This document shows positions 41,467 to 50,363 of a DNA stretch of 64,000 bases, piece after piece. The stretch is taken from positions 1 to 64,000 of the forward strand of contig CBDETA010000003.1 of NCBI GenBank assembly GCA_965242785.1. The letters run 5' to 3'. Position 1 is the stretch's first letter. Each line of letters starts with the position of its first letter. The DNA is from Maricaulis sp965242785. GTDB taxonomy: Bacteria; Pseudomonadota; Alphaproteobacteria; Caulobacterales; Maricaulaceae. Below the pieces are notes generated by a model. The model searched no databases. It was given only the letters and a program-made list of their open reading frames with translations, and had not been told where the DNA came from. The position numbers and the translations under genes were made by a program.

Positions 41467-43827
41467 ATGAGTTGTCAGCATTGCTCGCCAGGAGAGGCGA
41501 CGGAACACATGCACAATCAGCCGGTTGTGACAGACCCGGTGTGCGGAATGGACGTCCGGACCGGTGCCGGGAAACCCAGTCATGCGCATGGAGGTGAGAC
41601 CTATCACTTCTGTTCCCAGCGTTGCCATGACCGGTTTGCCGAGGATCCGGAACACTTTCTGACCGGTGCCCACCGCCAGGTTCATGAAGCCATGCCGGAG
41701 GGGACAAAATACACCTGCCCGATGGACCCGGAAATCATCACGGACGCGCCGGGTGATTGCCCGATCTGTGGCATGGCGCTCGAGCCGATGGGCGTTCCCA
41801 CAGGCGAGCAGGGTCCGAATCCGGAACTGGTGGATTTCACGCTTCGGTTCTGGGTCGGGACGGCTTTGACACTGCCGATTTTGGTTCTGGCCATGGGACC
41901 GATGGTCGGACTGGGTTTTTTGCGAGAAGCCCTGGGTGAGACCGTGTCGGCGTGGACCGAGCTCTTGCTGGCGACCCCGGTGGTGCTGTGGTCGGGCTGG
42001 CCCTTCTTCGAACGCGGCGTCAAGTCCGTGATCAACCGCCACCTCAACATGTTCACCCTGATCGCCATGGGGACTGGCGCTGCCTACCTGTTCAGCGTGG
42101 TGGCCGTGCTGGCACCGGATGTCTTCCCTGATGCCTTTCGGCACGGCCATGGCCATGTGGGTGTCTATTTCGAAGCCGCCGCCGTCATCATCGTTCTGGT
42201 GCTGCTGGGCCAGATCATGGAGTTGCGGGCGCGGGAAAAGACCGGCGCCGCGATCCGTGCCTTGCTTGACCTGGCCCCAAAGACGGCGCGCCGCGTGGAG
42301 CCTGACGGCGAGGACCGGGAAGTCGCACTGGACATGATCCGGACAGGCGATCGTTTGCGGGTCCGGCCCGGCGAGAAAATCCCGGTCGATGGCGTCGTCG
42401 TCGAAGGCCGTTCATCGGTGGATGAGTCGATGATCTCGGGTGAATCCGTGCCGGTCGAGAAGGTCGAAGGCGAGCCCGTGACCGGGGCCACGGTCAACGG
42501 CAATGGCAGCCTGGTCATCGAAGCCCGACGCGTCGGCAAAGACACGGTGCTGAGCCAGATCGTCGAAATGGTCGCCAATGCCCAGCGCAGCCGGGCACCG
42601 ATCCAGAAGTTTGCCGACATGGCCTCCGGCCGTTTCGTGCCGGCCGTGATCGCCGTCGCGGCGATCGCCTTCATCGCCTGGTCGGTCTGGGGGCCGGACC
42701 CGGCCTCGGCCTACGGTCTGATCGCAGCGGTTTCGGTTCTGATCATTGCGTGTCCGTGCGCACTGGGCCTGGCAACGCCCATGTCCGTGATGACCGCGAC
42801 AGGGCGGGGCGCCCGGGCCGGTGTCCTGATCAAGAATGCCGAAGCGCTCGAGCGGTTTGCCAAGGTGGATACGCTGATCGTGGACAAGACCGGCACTTTG
42901 ACGATGGGGCGGCCGGAACTGGCGACGATCATTGCCCTTCAGGGTCATGACGAGGATGCAATCCTCGGTCTTGCGGCGAGCCTGGAACGCGGCTCCGAGC
43001 ATCCGCTTGCCGATGCTATTGTTCAGGGCGCAAAGGCACGCGGTGCGGTGCTCCACACGGTTGAGGACTTTGAAGCCGTCACCGGCATGGGGGTGAAGGG
43101 TCGCGTATCCGGAACCCGTGTCTCCCTCGGCAATGCGGCGCTGATGAAGGCAGAGGGCATCGCCGTGAATGACGCGATATCGGCTAAGGCCGATGCGCGT
43201 CGTGATGACGGCGAGACGGTCATGTATCTCGCCATCGACGGCCGGCTCGCCGGGCTGGTGGGGGTCGTGGATCCGGTCAAGCCGACGACGGCCAAGGCGC
43301 TGGACGACCTGCACAGGCTGGGATTCCGGATCGTGATGGCGACGGGCGACAATGAACGCACGGCGCGTTCTGTTGCAGCCAAGCTGGGCCTTGATGACGT
43401 GCGGGCCGATGTCCTGCCGCGCGACAAGGCCAGGATTGTCGAGGCGTTCCAGTCCGATGGTCACCGGGTCGCAATGGCCGGCGACGGGGTGAATGACGCA
43501 CCCGCCCTGGCTCAAGCCGATGTCGGGATAGCGATGGGGACCGGAGCGGATGTCGCGATCGAGAGTGCAGGCCTGACCCTGGTGAAGGGGGATCTGACCG
43601 GAATTGTCCGGGCCAGGAAACTGGCCTTGGCCACCATGCGGAACATCCGGCAGAACCTCTTTTTCGCATTGGTCTACAATGCGGCCGGGGTGCCCGTTGC
43701 GGCCGGGCTTCTATATCCGGTTTTCGGCGTGATGCTGTCGCCGATGATCGCAGCGGCGGCCATGAGCCTCTCTTCGGTCTCGGTCATCACCAACGCGCTG
43801 CGGCTGAGGACGGTCCGACTCCAGTGA
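41467..43827 (+). CDS. copA: copper-translocating P1B-type ATPase with YHS domain
   Basis: 786 aa. The N-terminus has a His/Cys segment, a YHS domain (DPVCGMDV, about residues 20-60) and a heavy-metal-binding segment (YTCPMDPEII, CPICGMALEPM). The ATPase core follows: eight membrane segments with the CPC motif (about 429-431, IACPCALGLATP), the TGES-like loop ISGESVPVEK, the phosphorylated Asp at about 473 (DKTGTLTMG), the HP dipeptide of GSEHPLADAI and the hinge AMAGDGVNDAPALAQADVG. It lacks the classic CxxC ferredoxin-like N-domain. AAGGAGG lies 8 bp before the ATG. It should pump Cu(I) out of the cytoplasm under CueR control. Confidence 0.95.
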   Translation: MSCQHCSPGEATEHMHNQPVVTDPVCGMDVRTGAGKPSHAHGGETYHFCSQRCHDRFAEDPEHFLTGAHRQVHEAMPEGTKYTCPMDPEIITDAPGDCPICGMALEPMGVPTGEQGPNPELVDFTLRFWVGTALTLPILVLAMGPMVGLGFLREALGETVSAWTELLLATPVVLWSGWPFFERGVKSVINRHLNMFTLIAMGTGAAYLFSVVAVLAPDVFPDAFRHGHGHVGVYFEAAAVIIVLVLLGQIMELRAREKTGAAIRALLDLAPKTARRVEPDGEDREVALDMIRTGDRLRVRPGEKIPVDGVVVEGRSSVDESMISGESVPVEKVEGEPVTGATVNGNGSLVIEARRVGKDTVLSQIVEMVANAQRSRAPIQKFADMASGRFVPAVIAVAAIAFIAWSVWGPDPASAYGLIAAVSVLIIACPCALGLATPMSVMTATGRGARAGVLIKNAEALERFAKVDTLIVDKTGTLTMGRPELATIIALQGHDEDAILGLAASLERGSEHPLADAIVQGAKARGAVLHTVEDFEAVTGMGVKGRVSGTRVSLGNAALMKAEGIAVNDAISAKADARRDDGETVMYLAIDGRLAGLVGVVDPVKPTTAKALDDLHRLGFRIVMATGDNERTARSVAAKLGLDDVRADVLPRDKARIVEAFQSDGHRVAMAGDGVNDAPALAQADVGIAMGTGADVAIESAGLTLVKGDLTGIVRARKLALATMRNIRQNLFFALVYNAAGVPVAAGLLYPVFGVMLSPMIAAAAMSLSSVSVITNALRLRTVRLQ

Positions 43828-43881
43828 GGGGATCCGACGCCCTGTGCGTAGTCCTTCTGAAACCAACAGGAGGACGATGCT

Positions 43882-44637
43882 TTGGGGCTTCGCATCGCAA
43901 TCGTGGCGCTGTTCGGCGCAATCATACTGGGACCACATTCCGTCGCGGCGTGGGCGCACCCACCGGCTCAGCACGAGCCGGTGGCGGTCACGCAGGATGC
44001 TGCAGCGACAGATGTCCCCGAAGAAACTGCGTCAGATGCGGACATGCCCGGCGATCCGGCCGGTCTGCACCAGGACGGCCACGCGCATGACACCGCATCT
44101 GCCGATCCGTGCCTGGACAACCCGCATTCCGATGCCACGGGGCCTTCGGCGGGCGGGCATGCGCATTGGGGCGAGGACGGTGCGTCCACCCCGTTCGAAC
44201 GCGCGATGTCGCGACTGGGCGTGTTTCATGCCGTGGCGGTCCATTTCCCCATCGCCCTGATCCTGGCAGCCGCGCTGGCGCAAGCGTTGGTCATGGGCGG
44301 ACGTTTTGCGCAGGGGGCTGAAACAGTGCGCTTTCTGGTCTGGACCGGTGCGGTCGGCGGCGTTGCCGCCGGCCTGCTTGGCTGGGCCCATTCCGGACCC
44401 ATGGGTGCCGGAGAGGACGGCGTCATGCTGATCCACCGGCTTGTGGGCACAACCCTGCTGTTCGGCCTGCCCGGTTTGGCCGCGCTGGGGGAGTGGGCGC
44501 GCAGGGGCCAGGGCGGCGCGTTGCGGATGGTGTTCAGTACGGCGCTTTTCGGTTCGGCAATCCTGCTTCTGATCAACGGTTTCCTCGGAGGGGCGCTGGC
44601 CCATGGCGGCCTGCGCCACCTCTTCGGCAGAGGCTAG
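43882..44637 (+). CDS. DUF2231-like membrane protein with His-rich periplasmic region
   Basis: 251 aa. A signal/anchor segment (IAIVALFGAIILGPHSVAAWA) leads into a His/Asp-rich stretch of about 80 aa (HQDGHAHDT, GGHAHWGEDG) that could bind metal. Then come about four membrane segments, starting LGVFHAVAVHFPIALILAAALAQA, the first-helix pattern of DUF2231 membrane proteins with conserved His. I use TTG 43882, since AGGAGG lies 8 bp upstream; ATG 43877 is in another frame that does not stay open over the domain. Its stop is 1 bp before the next GTG start. It is probably expressed with the copper ATPase gene. Confidence 0.65.
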   Translation: MGLRIAIVALFGAIILGPHSVAAWAHPPAQHEPVAVTQDAAATDVPEETASDADMPGDPAGLHQDGHAHDTASADPCLDNPHSDATGPSAGGHAHWGEDGASTPFERAMSRLGVFHAVAVHFPIALILAAALAQALVMGGRFAQGAETVRFLVWTGAVGGVAAGLLGWAHSGPMGAGEDGVMLIHRLVGTTLLFGLPGLAALGEWARRGQGGALRMVFSTALFGSAILLLINGFLGGALAHGGLRHLFGRG

Positions 44638-44638
44638 C

Positions 44639-45757
44639 GTGAGCTACCCCCGGCATTTGATTTCACTGACCCGTCTGCGCTTTTTCGCGGCGCTGTGGGT
44701 GGTGTTCTATCACTGGCGGGCACCGTGGGAATTCGACGTCGATTCAGTGACGCAGTTTCTGGCCATGGGGCGTTTCGGGGTCGACCTCTTCTTCATTCTT
44801 TCCGGATTTGTGCTGGCGCATGTCTATCTGAACGCCCGCGAGACAGGTCGCTTCGACTTCACCCGCTTTCTAGTCGCACGGTTTGCCCGAATCTGGCCGC
44901 TGCATATGGCGGTGATCCTGTTCCTTGGGCTCGTCTGGTTCATGGCTGTTGTGCTTTCGGTGCCTTTTGAAACCGAACGCTTCGCGATTGCGGATCTGCC
45001 GGCAAACATTTTGATGGTCCACGCTTGGGGGTTTGCTCCGGACCAGAGCTGGAATGGCCCGTCATGGTCGATCAGCGCCGAGTGGTTCGCCTATCTCGCC
45101 TTTCCGGCCTACCTGATGGCGGCAATGGCATTCCGGGCGCGGCCCTGGGTGCTGCTCGTCATCGCCATTGCGCTGTTTTTTGTTCTGGACCAGGTGCATC
45201 TGGCGCTTTTTGGCGAAACCCTCCCCATGGCGACCGAACGCTTTGGTGTGATCCGCATTATCCCGGAATTCCTGATTGGGGTCGCTCTCTTTGGCGTGGG
45301 GCAACGCCACGTATTGCCCCGCTCGGTGGCCCGCTACGCGTTCGCCCTGGTGTTGGGGCTCTACCTGTGGGCCGCGCACTGGGCCTGGGATGATCGCATT
45401 CTTGCCCTGCTCGGAGCTCCGATGATTTTCCTGCTGGCCGAACTCGACAGGCATGCAGGCGAGGTCCGACCCGGTCTGTTCAACTATCTCGGTGAGATCT
45501 CCTACAGCGTCTACCTGATCCATGTTCCGTTCTTCATGGTGGGGTTCAATCTGTTGCAGGATGTTCTCGGATGGGTCGACCAGACAATCTCGCTGCCGGG
45601 TCTTATGGCGCTCCTGCTGGCCATGATCGCTGCAGCCGCCGGCACCTATCACTGGATTGAAGGGCCCGCTCGGTCGAGCCTGCGTAGCTGGGGCGACCGG
45701 ATATTGGGCCTCATCCGGGTGAGACGGACATCGACACAAGACGAGGAGACACGATGA
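44639..45757 (+). CDS. acyltransferase family 3 membrane protein (OafA-like), copy 1
   Basis: 372-aa integral membrane acyltransferase with about ten helices. Family motifs are SLTRLRFFAALWVVFYH near the start, the GVDLFFILSGFVLA motif, the Arg-rich loop FLVARFARIWPLH and GEISYSVYLIHVPFFM near the end. Such enzymes O-acylate exported sugars or lipids. I start at GTG 44639, with GAGG upstream and 1 bp after the previous stop; ATG 44603 in the same frame is an alternative. The stop overlaps the following gene (ATGA). An acyltransferase inside a copper island is unusual; it may alter the envelope under metal stress. Confidence 0.82.
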   Translation: MSYPRHLISLTRLRFFAALWVVFYHWRAPWEFDVDSVTQFLAMGRFGVDLFFILSGFVLAHVYLNARETGRFDFTRFLVARFARIWPLHMAVILFLGLVWFMAVVLSVPFETERFAIADLPANILMVHAWGFAPDQSWNGPSWSISAEWFAYLAFPAYLMAAMAFRARPWVLLVIAIALFFVLDQVHLALFGETLPMATERFGVIRIIPEFLIGVALFGVGQRHVLPRSVARYAFALVLGLYLWAAHWAWDDRILALLGAPMIFLLAELDRHAGEVRPGLFNYLGEISYSVYLIHVPFFMVGFNLLQDVLGWVDQTISLPGLMALLLAMIAAAAGTYHWIEGPARSSLRSWGDRILGLIRVRRTSTQDEETR

Positions 45758-46200
45758 TGAAAACACCTGCATTGCTGGCAACTGCCCTTGCGGCCGCCAT
45801 TGCGCCTGCAGCGTTCGCGGATGATCCTGCGGCGATTGCAACCGTACTGGAAAACTACTCCGGCGCCCTGGCTGAAGAGAGTGTCTCGGAGGCCGAGCGC
45901 TGGGTCCTGGCCGACGGGGAAGAGTTTTCGATCTTCGAGGGCAGTGGCCGCGATGTCGGATGGTCGGTGTATCGCGATCATCATCTGGCCCCCGAATTTG
46001 CTGCCGAGCATGTGACCTTTCATGTCTATGACTGGTCGGGTTACACAATCCATGCCGACAACAATCTCGCCTTCGCCACCTTTGATATCCGAATGGAGTA
46101 CGAGGTGCGCGGAGAGGCGCGGGAGCGGGACGGGCATGGAACCGCCATCCTGGTGCGAACCGCTGACGGGTGGCGCATCAAGCATTTGCATACATCCTGA
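45754..46200 (+). CDS. secreted SnoaL/NTF2-like protein
   Basis: 148 aa. A signal peptide (about 1-22, cut after AFA) is followed by a single cone-shaped NTF2-like domain (DPAAIATVLENYSGALAEES, EFSIFEGSGRDVGWSVYRDH, YTIHADNNLAFATFDIRM, RDGHGTAILVRTADGWRIKHLH), the DUF4440/SnoaL pattern used by many small-ligand-binding or scaffold proteins. GAGGAG precedes the ATG, which overlaps the upstream stop. Several His in the mature part could bind metal, but this is a guess. It is followed 12 bp later by the CnrY-like gene. Confidence 0.72.
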   Translation: MMKTPALLATALAAAIAPAAFADDPAAIATVLENYSGALAEESVSEAERWVLADGEEFSIFEGSGRDVGWSVYRDHHLAPEFAAEHVTFHVYDWSGYTIHADNNLAFATFDIRMEYEVRGEARERDGHGTAILVRTADGWRIKHLHTS

Positions 46201-46212
46201 CAGGAGCCGGGA

Positions 46213-46512
46213 ATGTCTGATGATAGGTTGAAGAGACTGCTGGAGGACTGGGCAAGCCCTGTTCCCGAGGTGGATGATGCCGGGTTTCAGGCACAGGTTT
46301 GGGCCCGACTGGATGGCCGGCAGGGTGCGACCGGAGGGGCTCTGGGCAAGGCCCTGATGCTCCGGGCCGTGCCGCTTGCACTGGCATTGCTTGTCGGTGG
46401 CATCATGGGGGCCGGTGAGTTCGGAAGGGACGAACCGGACGTGCTGGCCATCTTTGACGTAGATGCTGACTGGGCCTTGTTCTCCCTCGTCGGGGAAGGG
46501 GATCACTCATGA
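46213..46512 (+). CDS. CnrY-like membrane anti-sigma protein (inferred)
   Basis: 99 aa with a cytoplasmic N-terminal part of about 45 aa (SDDRLKRLLEDWASPVPEVDD), one membrane segment (LRAVPLALALLVGGIMGAGEF) and a short periplasmic tail. By itself it is unremarkable. The gene order (this gene, a periplasmic heavy-metal sensor, an ECF sigma factor) and the size and topology equal those of cnrYXH, where CnrY is the membrane anti-sigma factor. AGGAG precedes the ATG. It overlaps the next gene by 4 bp. The assignment is from context, not from sequence identity. Confidence 0.6.
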   Translation: MSDDRLKRLLEDWASPVPEVDDAGFQAQVWARLDGRQGATGGALGKALMLRAVPLALALLVGGIMGAGEFGRDEPDVLAIFDVDADWALFSLVGEGDHS

Positions 46513-46943
46513 TCTGGCGGGCCGGCGTGCTGGCGACCGTCCTGGGCCTGGCCAGCGGATTTGCGGGCGTCTGGTTGGGTGTGAACGTTCTGGGCGATCA
46601 TGATGCCGCCTCGTCCAGCCTGCATGCCATCATTCACGATGAATTGGCGCTGGATGCATCGCAGGAAGCCGCGATCGAGGCATTGGAGCGCAGTTTCGCC
46701 CTCGAGAAAGCAGGGTTCGAGGACCGCATGCTTGAAGCCCGTCAGGCGATCGGCCGTGCACTGATCTCGGACGGGCAGATGTCTGCTGGGGTGGTCGAAG
46801 CCGCGGAGCGCTTTCATGATGTGATGGGCGAGCTGCAACTCGCCACGCTCAACCACATCATGGCCATGCGTGATGTCATGACCGCGGATCAACGTGCCGA
46901 GTTCGACGCCCGTCTGGCCGACGCCTTTGATGTCGACGAATAG
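46509..46943 (+). CDS. periplasmic heavy-metal sensor, CnrX-like
   Basis: 144 aa with an N-terminal anchor (GVLATVLGLASGFAGVWLGV) and a periplasmic four-helix hairpin domain of the CnrX/ZraP (metal-resist) type: HAIIHDELALDASQEAAIEALE, FALEKAGFEDRMLEARQAIGRAL and ELQLATLNHIMAMRDVMTADQRAEFD. His and Met residues are placed as in known sensors (DHDAASSSLHAIIHDE). It overlaps the gene before by ATGA and the sigma-factor gene after by 14 bp. It should report periplasmic metal to the anti-sigma factor. Confidence 0.8.
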   Translation: MIWRAGVLATVLGLASGFAGVWLGVNVLGDHDAASSSLHAIIHDELALDASQEAAIEALERSFALEKAGFEDRMLEARQAIGRALISDGQMSAGVVEAAERFHDVMGELQLATLNHIMAMRDVMTADQRAEFDARLADAFDVDE

Positions 46944-47505
46944 TCCTGACCGACCGGGCCCTGACGCAAGCGACGAACAGCTCGCCATCCGTGCGCGTGA
47001 TGGCGACACATCGGCTTTTGACCGGCTGATGCAGCGTCACACGCCCCGGCTCATCCGCTTTCTGGAGCACCAGGTCGGCGGCCGCGCCGATGCCGAGGAT
47101 GTGGCGCAGAACACCTTCATGGCCATCCACCGGAACCTGGCGCGGTTTGACGCGGACCGTTCCTTCGTGACCTGGATGTTCTTCATCGCCCGGAACAAGG
47201 CGAAGGATCATCACCGCCGGCAGGCGGTGATGCAGTGGGTCGGTCTGGACGACAAGGCGGACACGCTTGAAGCCGACGGGCCCGATCCGGAAAGGATCAT
47301 TCGGGATCGGGCCGAGCTGGCCCGCGTCGACGCGGTCATCCGGTCAATGCCCGAGGGTCTGCGCACACCCTTCCTGCTTTCGGTGCTGGAGGGGCTTTCC
47401 CTGGCTGAAATCGGCCAGGCCACGGGCCTTTCGGAAAAGGCTGCCGAGGTGCGGGTCTACCGTGCCCGGAAGCGGCTCAAGGATGCCATTCAGCGTGAGG
47501 GGTAG
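46930..47505 (+). CDS. ECF RNA polymerase sigma factor, CnrH-like
   Basis: 191-aa extracytoplasmic-function sigma factor. Region 2 spans about residues 30-95 (FDRLMQRHTPRLIRFLEHQ, DAEDVAQNTFMAIHRNLARF, SFVTWMFFIARNKAKDHHRR) and region 4 about 135-188 (ALSVLEGL-type helix IRSMPEGLRTPFLLSVLEGL, LAEIGQATGLSEKAAEVRVYRARKRL split into its helix-turn-helix). It starts at ATG 46930 inside the sensor gene. The length equals CnrH. With the two preceding genes it forms a signalling unit that probably switches on part of the island; its target promoters could not be identified. Confidence 0.9.
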   Translation: MSTNSPDRPGPDASDEQLAIRARDGDTSAFDRLMQRHTPRLIRFLEHQVGGRADAEDVAQNTFMAIHRNLARFDADRSFVTWMFFIARNKAKDHHRRQAVMQWVGLDDKADTLEADGPDPERIIRDRAELARVDAVIRSMPEGLRTPFLLSVLEGLSLAEIGQATGLSEKAAEVRVYRARKRLKDAIQREG

Positions 47506-47592
47506 GTCCCCGCCTTGCGTATTTCCTCCTTTGGGGCTGAGCGCCCGCGCCGGAGTGCCAGACTCGGGCCGGGCATCTAAAAGGGGGCAGGG

Positions 47593-48321
47593 ATGACAGC
47601 ACTCCTTCGCTGGGCGGTTCGCATACACAAGTGGTTGGCGCTGGTTGTCGGCATTCAGATCGTGTTGTGGATCATGGGCGGCGTCGTCATGAGCGTCTTG
47701 CCGCTGGAGCGGGTTCGTGGTGAGCACAACATGGCCGAGCCGCCGGTCCTTGCGATCGATGTGGATGCCGTCCTGCCGGTCGGCCCGGCCCTGACAGGCC
47801 TTGATCTCGGTGGGTCGATCCGCGAGGTGCGGCTGCAGGCCTGGCGTGACAGACCTGTGTATTTCGTCGCCACCCACGAGGGGAGCACCGCCCTGGTCGA
47901 TGCGATGACGGGCGAGCGGATCACGCCGATCTCGCGCGAGACGGCCATCGAAATCGCGCGTGCCGATCATGCCGGCGACCCTGACATACTGGATGTCGAA
48001 TTCTTCGAGCATCCGACCTGGGAATACCGGCAGCCCGGCTCAGCCTGGCGAATCCGGTTCGCGGATGGCGACGGCACCCGGATCTATGTCTCGCCGGACA
48101 CCGGCCTGGTCATGGCGCGGCGCAATGATGACTGGCGCTTTTTCGATTTCTTCTGGATGCTTCACATCATGGACTATGAGGAGCGGGAAAACTTCAACAA
48201 TCCGCTGCTTGTCACAGCGTCCGTCTTTGCCCTGGTCACGGTTCTTGCCGGCCTCCTGCTGCTGGTTCTGCGCATGCAGCGCCTTGTCCGCATGGAATTG
48301 GCCCGGCGCCGGGCCCCTTGA
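47593..48321 (+). CDS. PepSY domain membrane protein
   Basis: 242 aa. An N-terminal membrane helix (WAVRIHKWLALVVGIQIVLWIMGG), a periplasmic PepSY-type domain (ISRETAIEIARADHAGDP, AWRIRFADGDGTRIYVSPDTGLV), then WMLHIMDYEERENFNNPLLV and a second helix (VTASVFALVTVLAGLLLLVL). The His and Trp in the membrane-proximal parts follow the PepSY-TM plan seen in ferric or flavin reductase-like proteins. It begins 87 bp after the sigma-factor stop; that gap could hold its promoter, but I could not identify one. Frequent in metal-resistance regions; its exact role is unknown. Confidence 0.78.
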   Translation: MTALLRWAVRIHKWLALVVGIQIVLWIMGGVVMSVLPLERVRGEHNMAEPPVLAIDVDAVLPVGPALTGLDLGGSIREVRLQAWRDRPVYFVATHEGSTALVDAMTGERITPISRETAIEIARADHAGDPDILDVEFFEHPTWEYRQPGSAWRIRFADGDGTRIYVSPDTGLVMARRNDDWRFFDFFWMLHIMDYEERENFNNPLLVTASVFALVTVLAGLLLLVLRMQRLVRMELARRRAP

Positions 48322-48348
48322 CCTTGATGTGAGGGAATCCACCGCCGG

Positions 48349-49497
48349 ATGCGTACCCATGGGAGGATCGCAGCGGGAGGGCGTCCAATTCCGGAACTGA
48401 AAACCATCGGTGCGGCTTTCACCAGCCGTCACAACCGCCTGACGCCCATTCGACTGATCCTGGCCTCGGCCGTGCTGGTCGAGCACGCGATCATTGTCGC
48501 ACAGGGGCCGGTGCCACCGCCGCCGCTGGCGCTGAATGGCTGGTCGCTCAGCTATGCGGCCGTGAACGCCTTTTTCATCCTCAGCGGATTTCTCATCGCG
48601 GACAGCCTGGAGCGCCGGCGCGATCCGTTCGAGTTTGCCGCGGCCCGCGCCCTGCGGCTGTGGCCAGCCCTGCTGGTTCTGTCGCTGCTGGCCGTCTTCG
48701 TCATCGGACCTGCATTGACGGAACTGTCGGTTGAAGCCTATTTCGGCGCAGGCCAGACTTGGTTGTTCCCGGTCAATGTGATGGCTTTTCTGGATACCAG
48801 CCAGGGACCGGCCGGACTGTTCGTCGGACTGCCTTGGGCGGGTGAGTTCTCGGCCACGCTCTGGACGCTGCGCTACGAAGTCATCGCCTATGCCAGCGCT
48901 GCCCTGATCTTCTTTTCTCCGCTGCCCTGGGGGCGGCATGCGCATCTGGTGTTCTTTGGTGTGGCGACGCTGTCGCACCTCGCCATCAGCCTGTTGTGGC
49001 CGGACGCACCGGCGCTCATCGCCAGCGCCGCCCGGCTGGCTTCGGCATTCACGATCGGGATGGTCATTCACGGTTGGCGCCACCGCATCGCCATCCTGCC
49101 CTGGCCATTGCTGATTGTCCTGCCGTTGTGGATTGCGCTGGGCGCACATCCGGCTGCAGAAATCTTCATGAACCTGTCGATCGCATCGGGTCTGTTCGCC
49201 GTCGCCTTCCTGGCCCTGGACCGCTGGCCGGTGGGCGCCAACCTGCCGGACTGGTCCTACGGGATCTATATCTGGCACTACCCGATCATGCAGATCATCC
49301 TGTTCGTGGATCCGGACGCTCCCCCGCTTTGGATCGGCCTGATCGCGTTTCCGGTCACTTGCCTGGTCTCGGCCCTGTCCTGGAGCCTGGTGGAGAAGCC
49401 GAGTCTTGCGCTCAAGGCCTCGCTGGGTGCCGCGCTGCGCCGATGGCTGGGGGCATCTTCCGGCGCCGATACGCTCGATCAGAAAAGGGGAAACTGA
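48349..49497 (+). CDS. acyltransferase family 3 membrane protein (OafA-like), copy 2
   Basis: 382-aa integral membrane acyltransferase, about ten helices, with the family landmarks NRLTPIRLILASAVLVEHA, AVNAFFILSGFLIADSLERR, AARALRLWPALLVL, TLWTLRYEVIAY and DWSYGIYIWHYPIMQ. It is only distantly similar to copy 1 at 44639-45757, so they are not a recent duplication. ATG 48349 has a GAGGG site about 10 bp upstream. It is one base from the next start (49498). The acceptor is unknown. Confidence 0.82.
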   Translation: MRTHGRIAAGGRPIPELKTIGAAFTSRHNRLTPIRLILASAVLVEHAIIVAQGPVPPPPLALNGWSLSYAAVNAFFILSGFLIADSLERRRDPFEFAAARALRLWPALLVLSLLAVFVIGPALTELSVEAYFGAGQTWLFPVNVMAFLDTSQGPAGLFVGLPWAGEFSATLWTLRYEVIAYASAALIFFSPLPWGRHAHLVFFGVATLSHLAISLLWPDAPALIASAARLASAFTIGMVIHGWRHRIAILPWPLLIVLPLWIALGAHPAAEIFMNLSIASGLFAVAFLALDRWPVGANLPDWSYGIYIWHYPIMQIILFVDPDAPPLWIGLIAFPVTCLVSALSWSLVEKPSLALKASLGAALRRWLGASSGADTLDQKRGN

Positions 49498-50316
49498 ATG
49501 TTTGAACGAATTGCAGGGCGCGTCCGCCCCCGGTCGCGGATGTGGCGCGCCGGCCTTCTGGGCGGGTTGGCAGCGCTGGCTGTCAGCAGCGCCGCGCTGG
49601 GGCACAAGACCTTTCTGGCCTTGCAGCAATCGCTGTGGCCGGCCGGTCAGACCGTGCAGATCTCCATGACCAGCGCGCTGGACTATCCCGATATCCAGTT
49701 CGGATTCAGTCCTGACCGGGTCGCCTTCGCTTCGGCGATCGTGGGAGGTGAACCCATCGCGGAACTGGCCTTTGCCCAATCAGAGACCTCGATGGATGTC
49801 AGTTTTCACCCCCATGCCACGGGCATGGGAATGCTGGCGGTGACGACACATCCCCGTTCCGGCGAGATCCCCCCGGAAAGCGTCGGACCCTATTTCGACG
49901 AGATCGAACTGGATGCCGACGCCCGGGCCGCCTTCCGGGCCTTGCCGGGGACGCCGGCGCTGATGCGCAGCTATACCAAGCTGACCAAGACGGTGTTCTG
50001 CGTGGAAACCTGTGAAGGCGGCGAGGCCGCCCTGGTGACACCGCTCGGGCAGGCTCTGGAGTTTGTCCGGCTCGCCGGTGAGTCGCGCGGTTTCGCACTG
50101 TTTCGCAGTGGCGAGCCGCTGGCCGGGCACCGGGTGCGTGTGCAGACTGCCGACGGCCAACATCAGGACGCTGTCACGGATGATGCCGGGGCGTTCTTTG
50201 TGGATGAAACGCTGCAGGGCGCCATCCTGCTCTCGGCGATCCGGGTCGAATTGCCCGATCATCCGGCGGGCATTTATCACAGTGACCAGGCGACCATGAC
50301 CGTGAACCTGGACTGA
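49498..50316 (+). CDS. DUF4198-like exported protein
   Basis: 272 aa with a long Arg-containing signal peptide (RMWRAGLLGGLAALAVSSAALG) cut before HKTFL. The mature start HKTFLALQQSLWPAGQTVQI and the C-terminal Ig-like domain (GEPLAGHRVRVQTADGQHQD, AGAFFVDETLQGAILLSAIRVE) follow the DUF4198 plan found next to metal uptake and efflux genes. A CVETCEGG pair and scattered His may bind metal. AAAGGGG precedes the ATG. It is the last plus-strand gene of the island and faces the CusF-like gene. Confidence 0.7.
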   Translation: MFERIAGRVRPRSRMWRAGLLGGLAALAVSSAALGHKTFLALQQSLWPAGQTVQISMTSALDYPDIQFGFSPDRVAFASAIVGGEPIAELAFAQSETSMDVSFHPHATGMGMLAVTTHPRSGEIPPESVGPYFDEIELDADARAAFRALPGTPALMRSYTKLTKTVFCVETCEGGEAALVTPLGQALEFVRLAGESRGFALFRSGEPLAGHRVRVQTADGQHQDAVTDDAGAFFVDETLQGAILLSAIRVELPDHPAGIYHSDQATMTVNLD

Positions 50317-50319
50317 GCC

Positions 50320-50352
50320 GGAAAAAGGGCCGGGGCGTGGCGTCCCGGCCCG
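50320..50352 (-). terminator. intrinsic terminator of the CusF-like gene
   Basis: A near-perfect stem (GGGCCGGG / CCCGGCCC region, 50327-50351) is followed on the minus strand by TTTTTC. It lies 12 bp beyond the stop of the 50364-50684 gene and between two convergent genes. Confidence 0.75.
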
Positions 50353-50363
50353 TCCTGCCCGTG

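Noticed and set aside
48040..49779. 579-aa open frame antisense to the acyltransferase and neighbours
   Set aside because: Same cause; it crosses three recognised genes and reads as Gln/Arg/Asp-rich filler.
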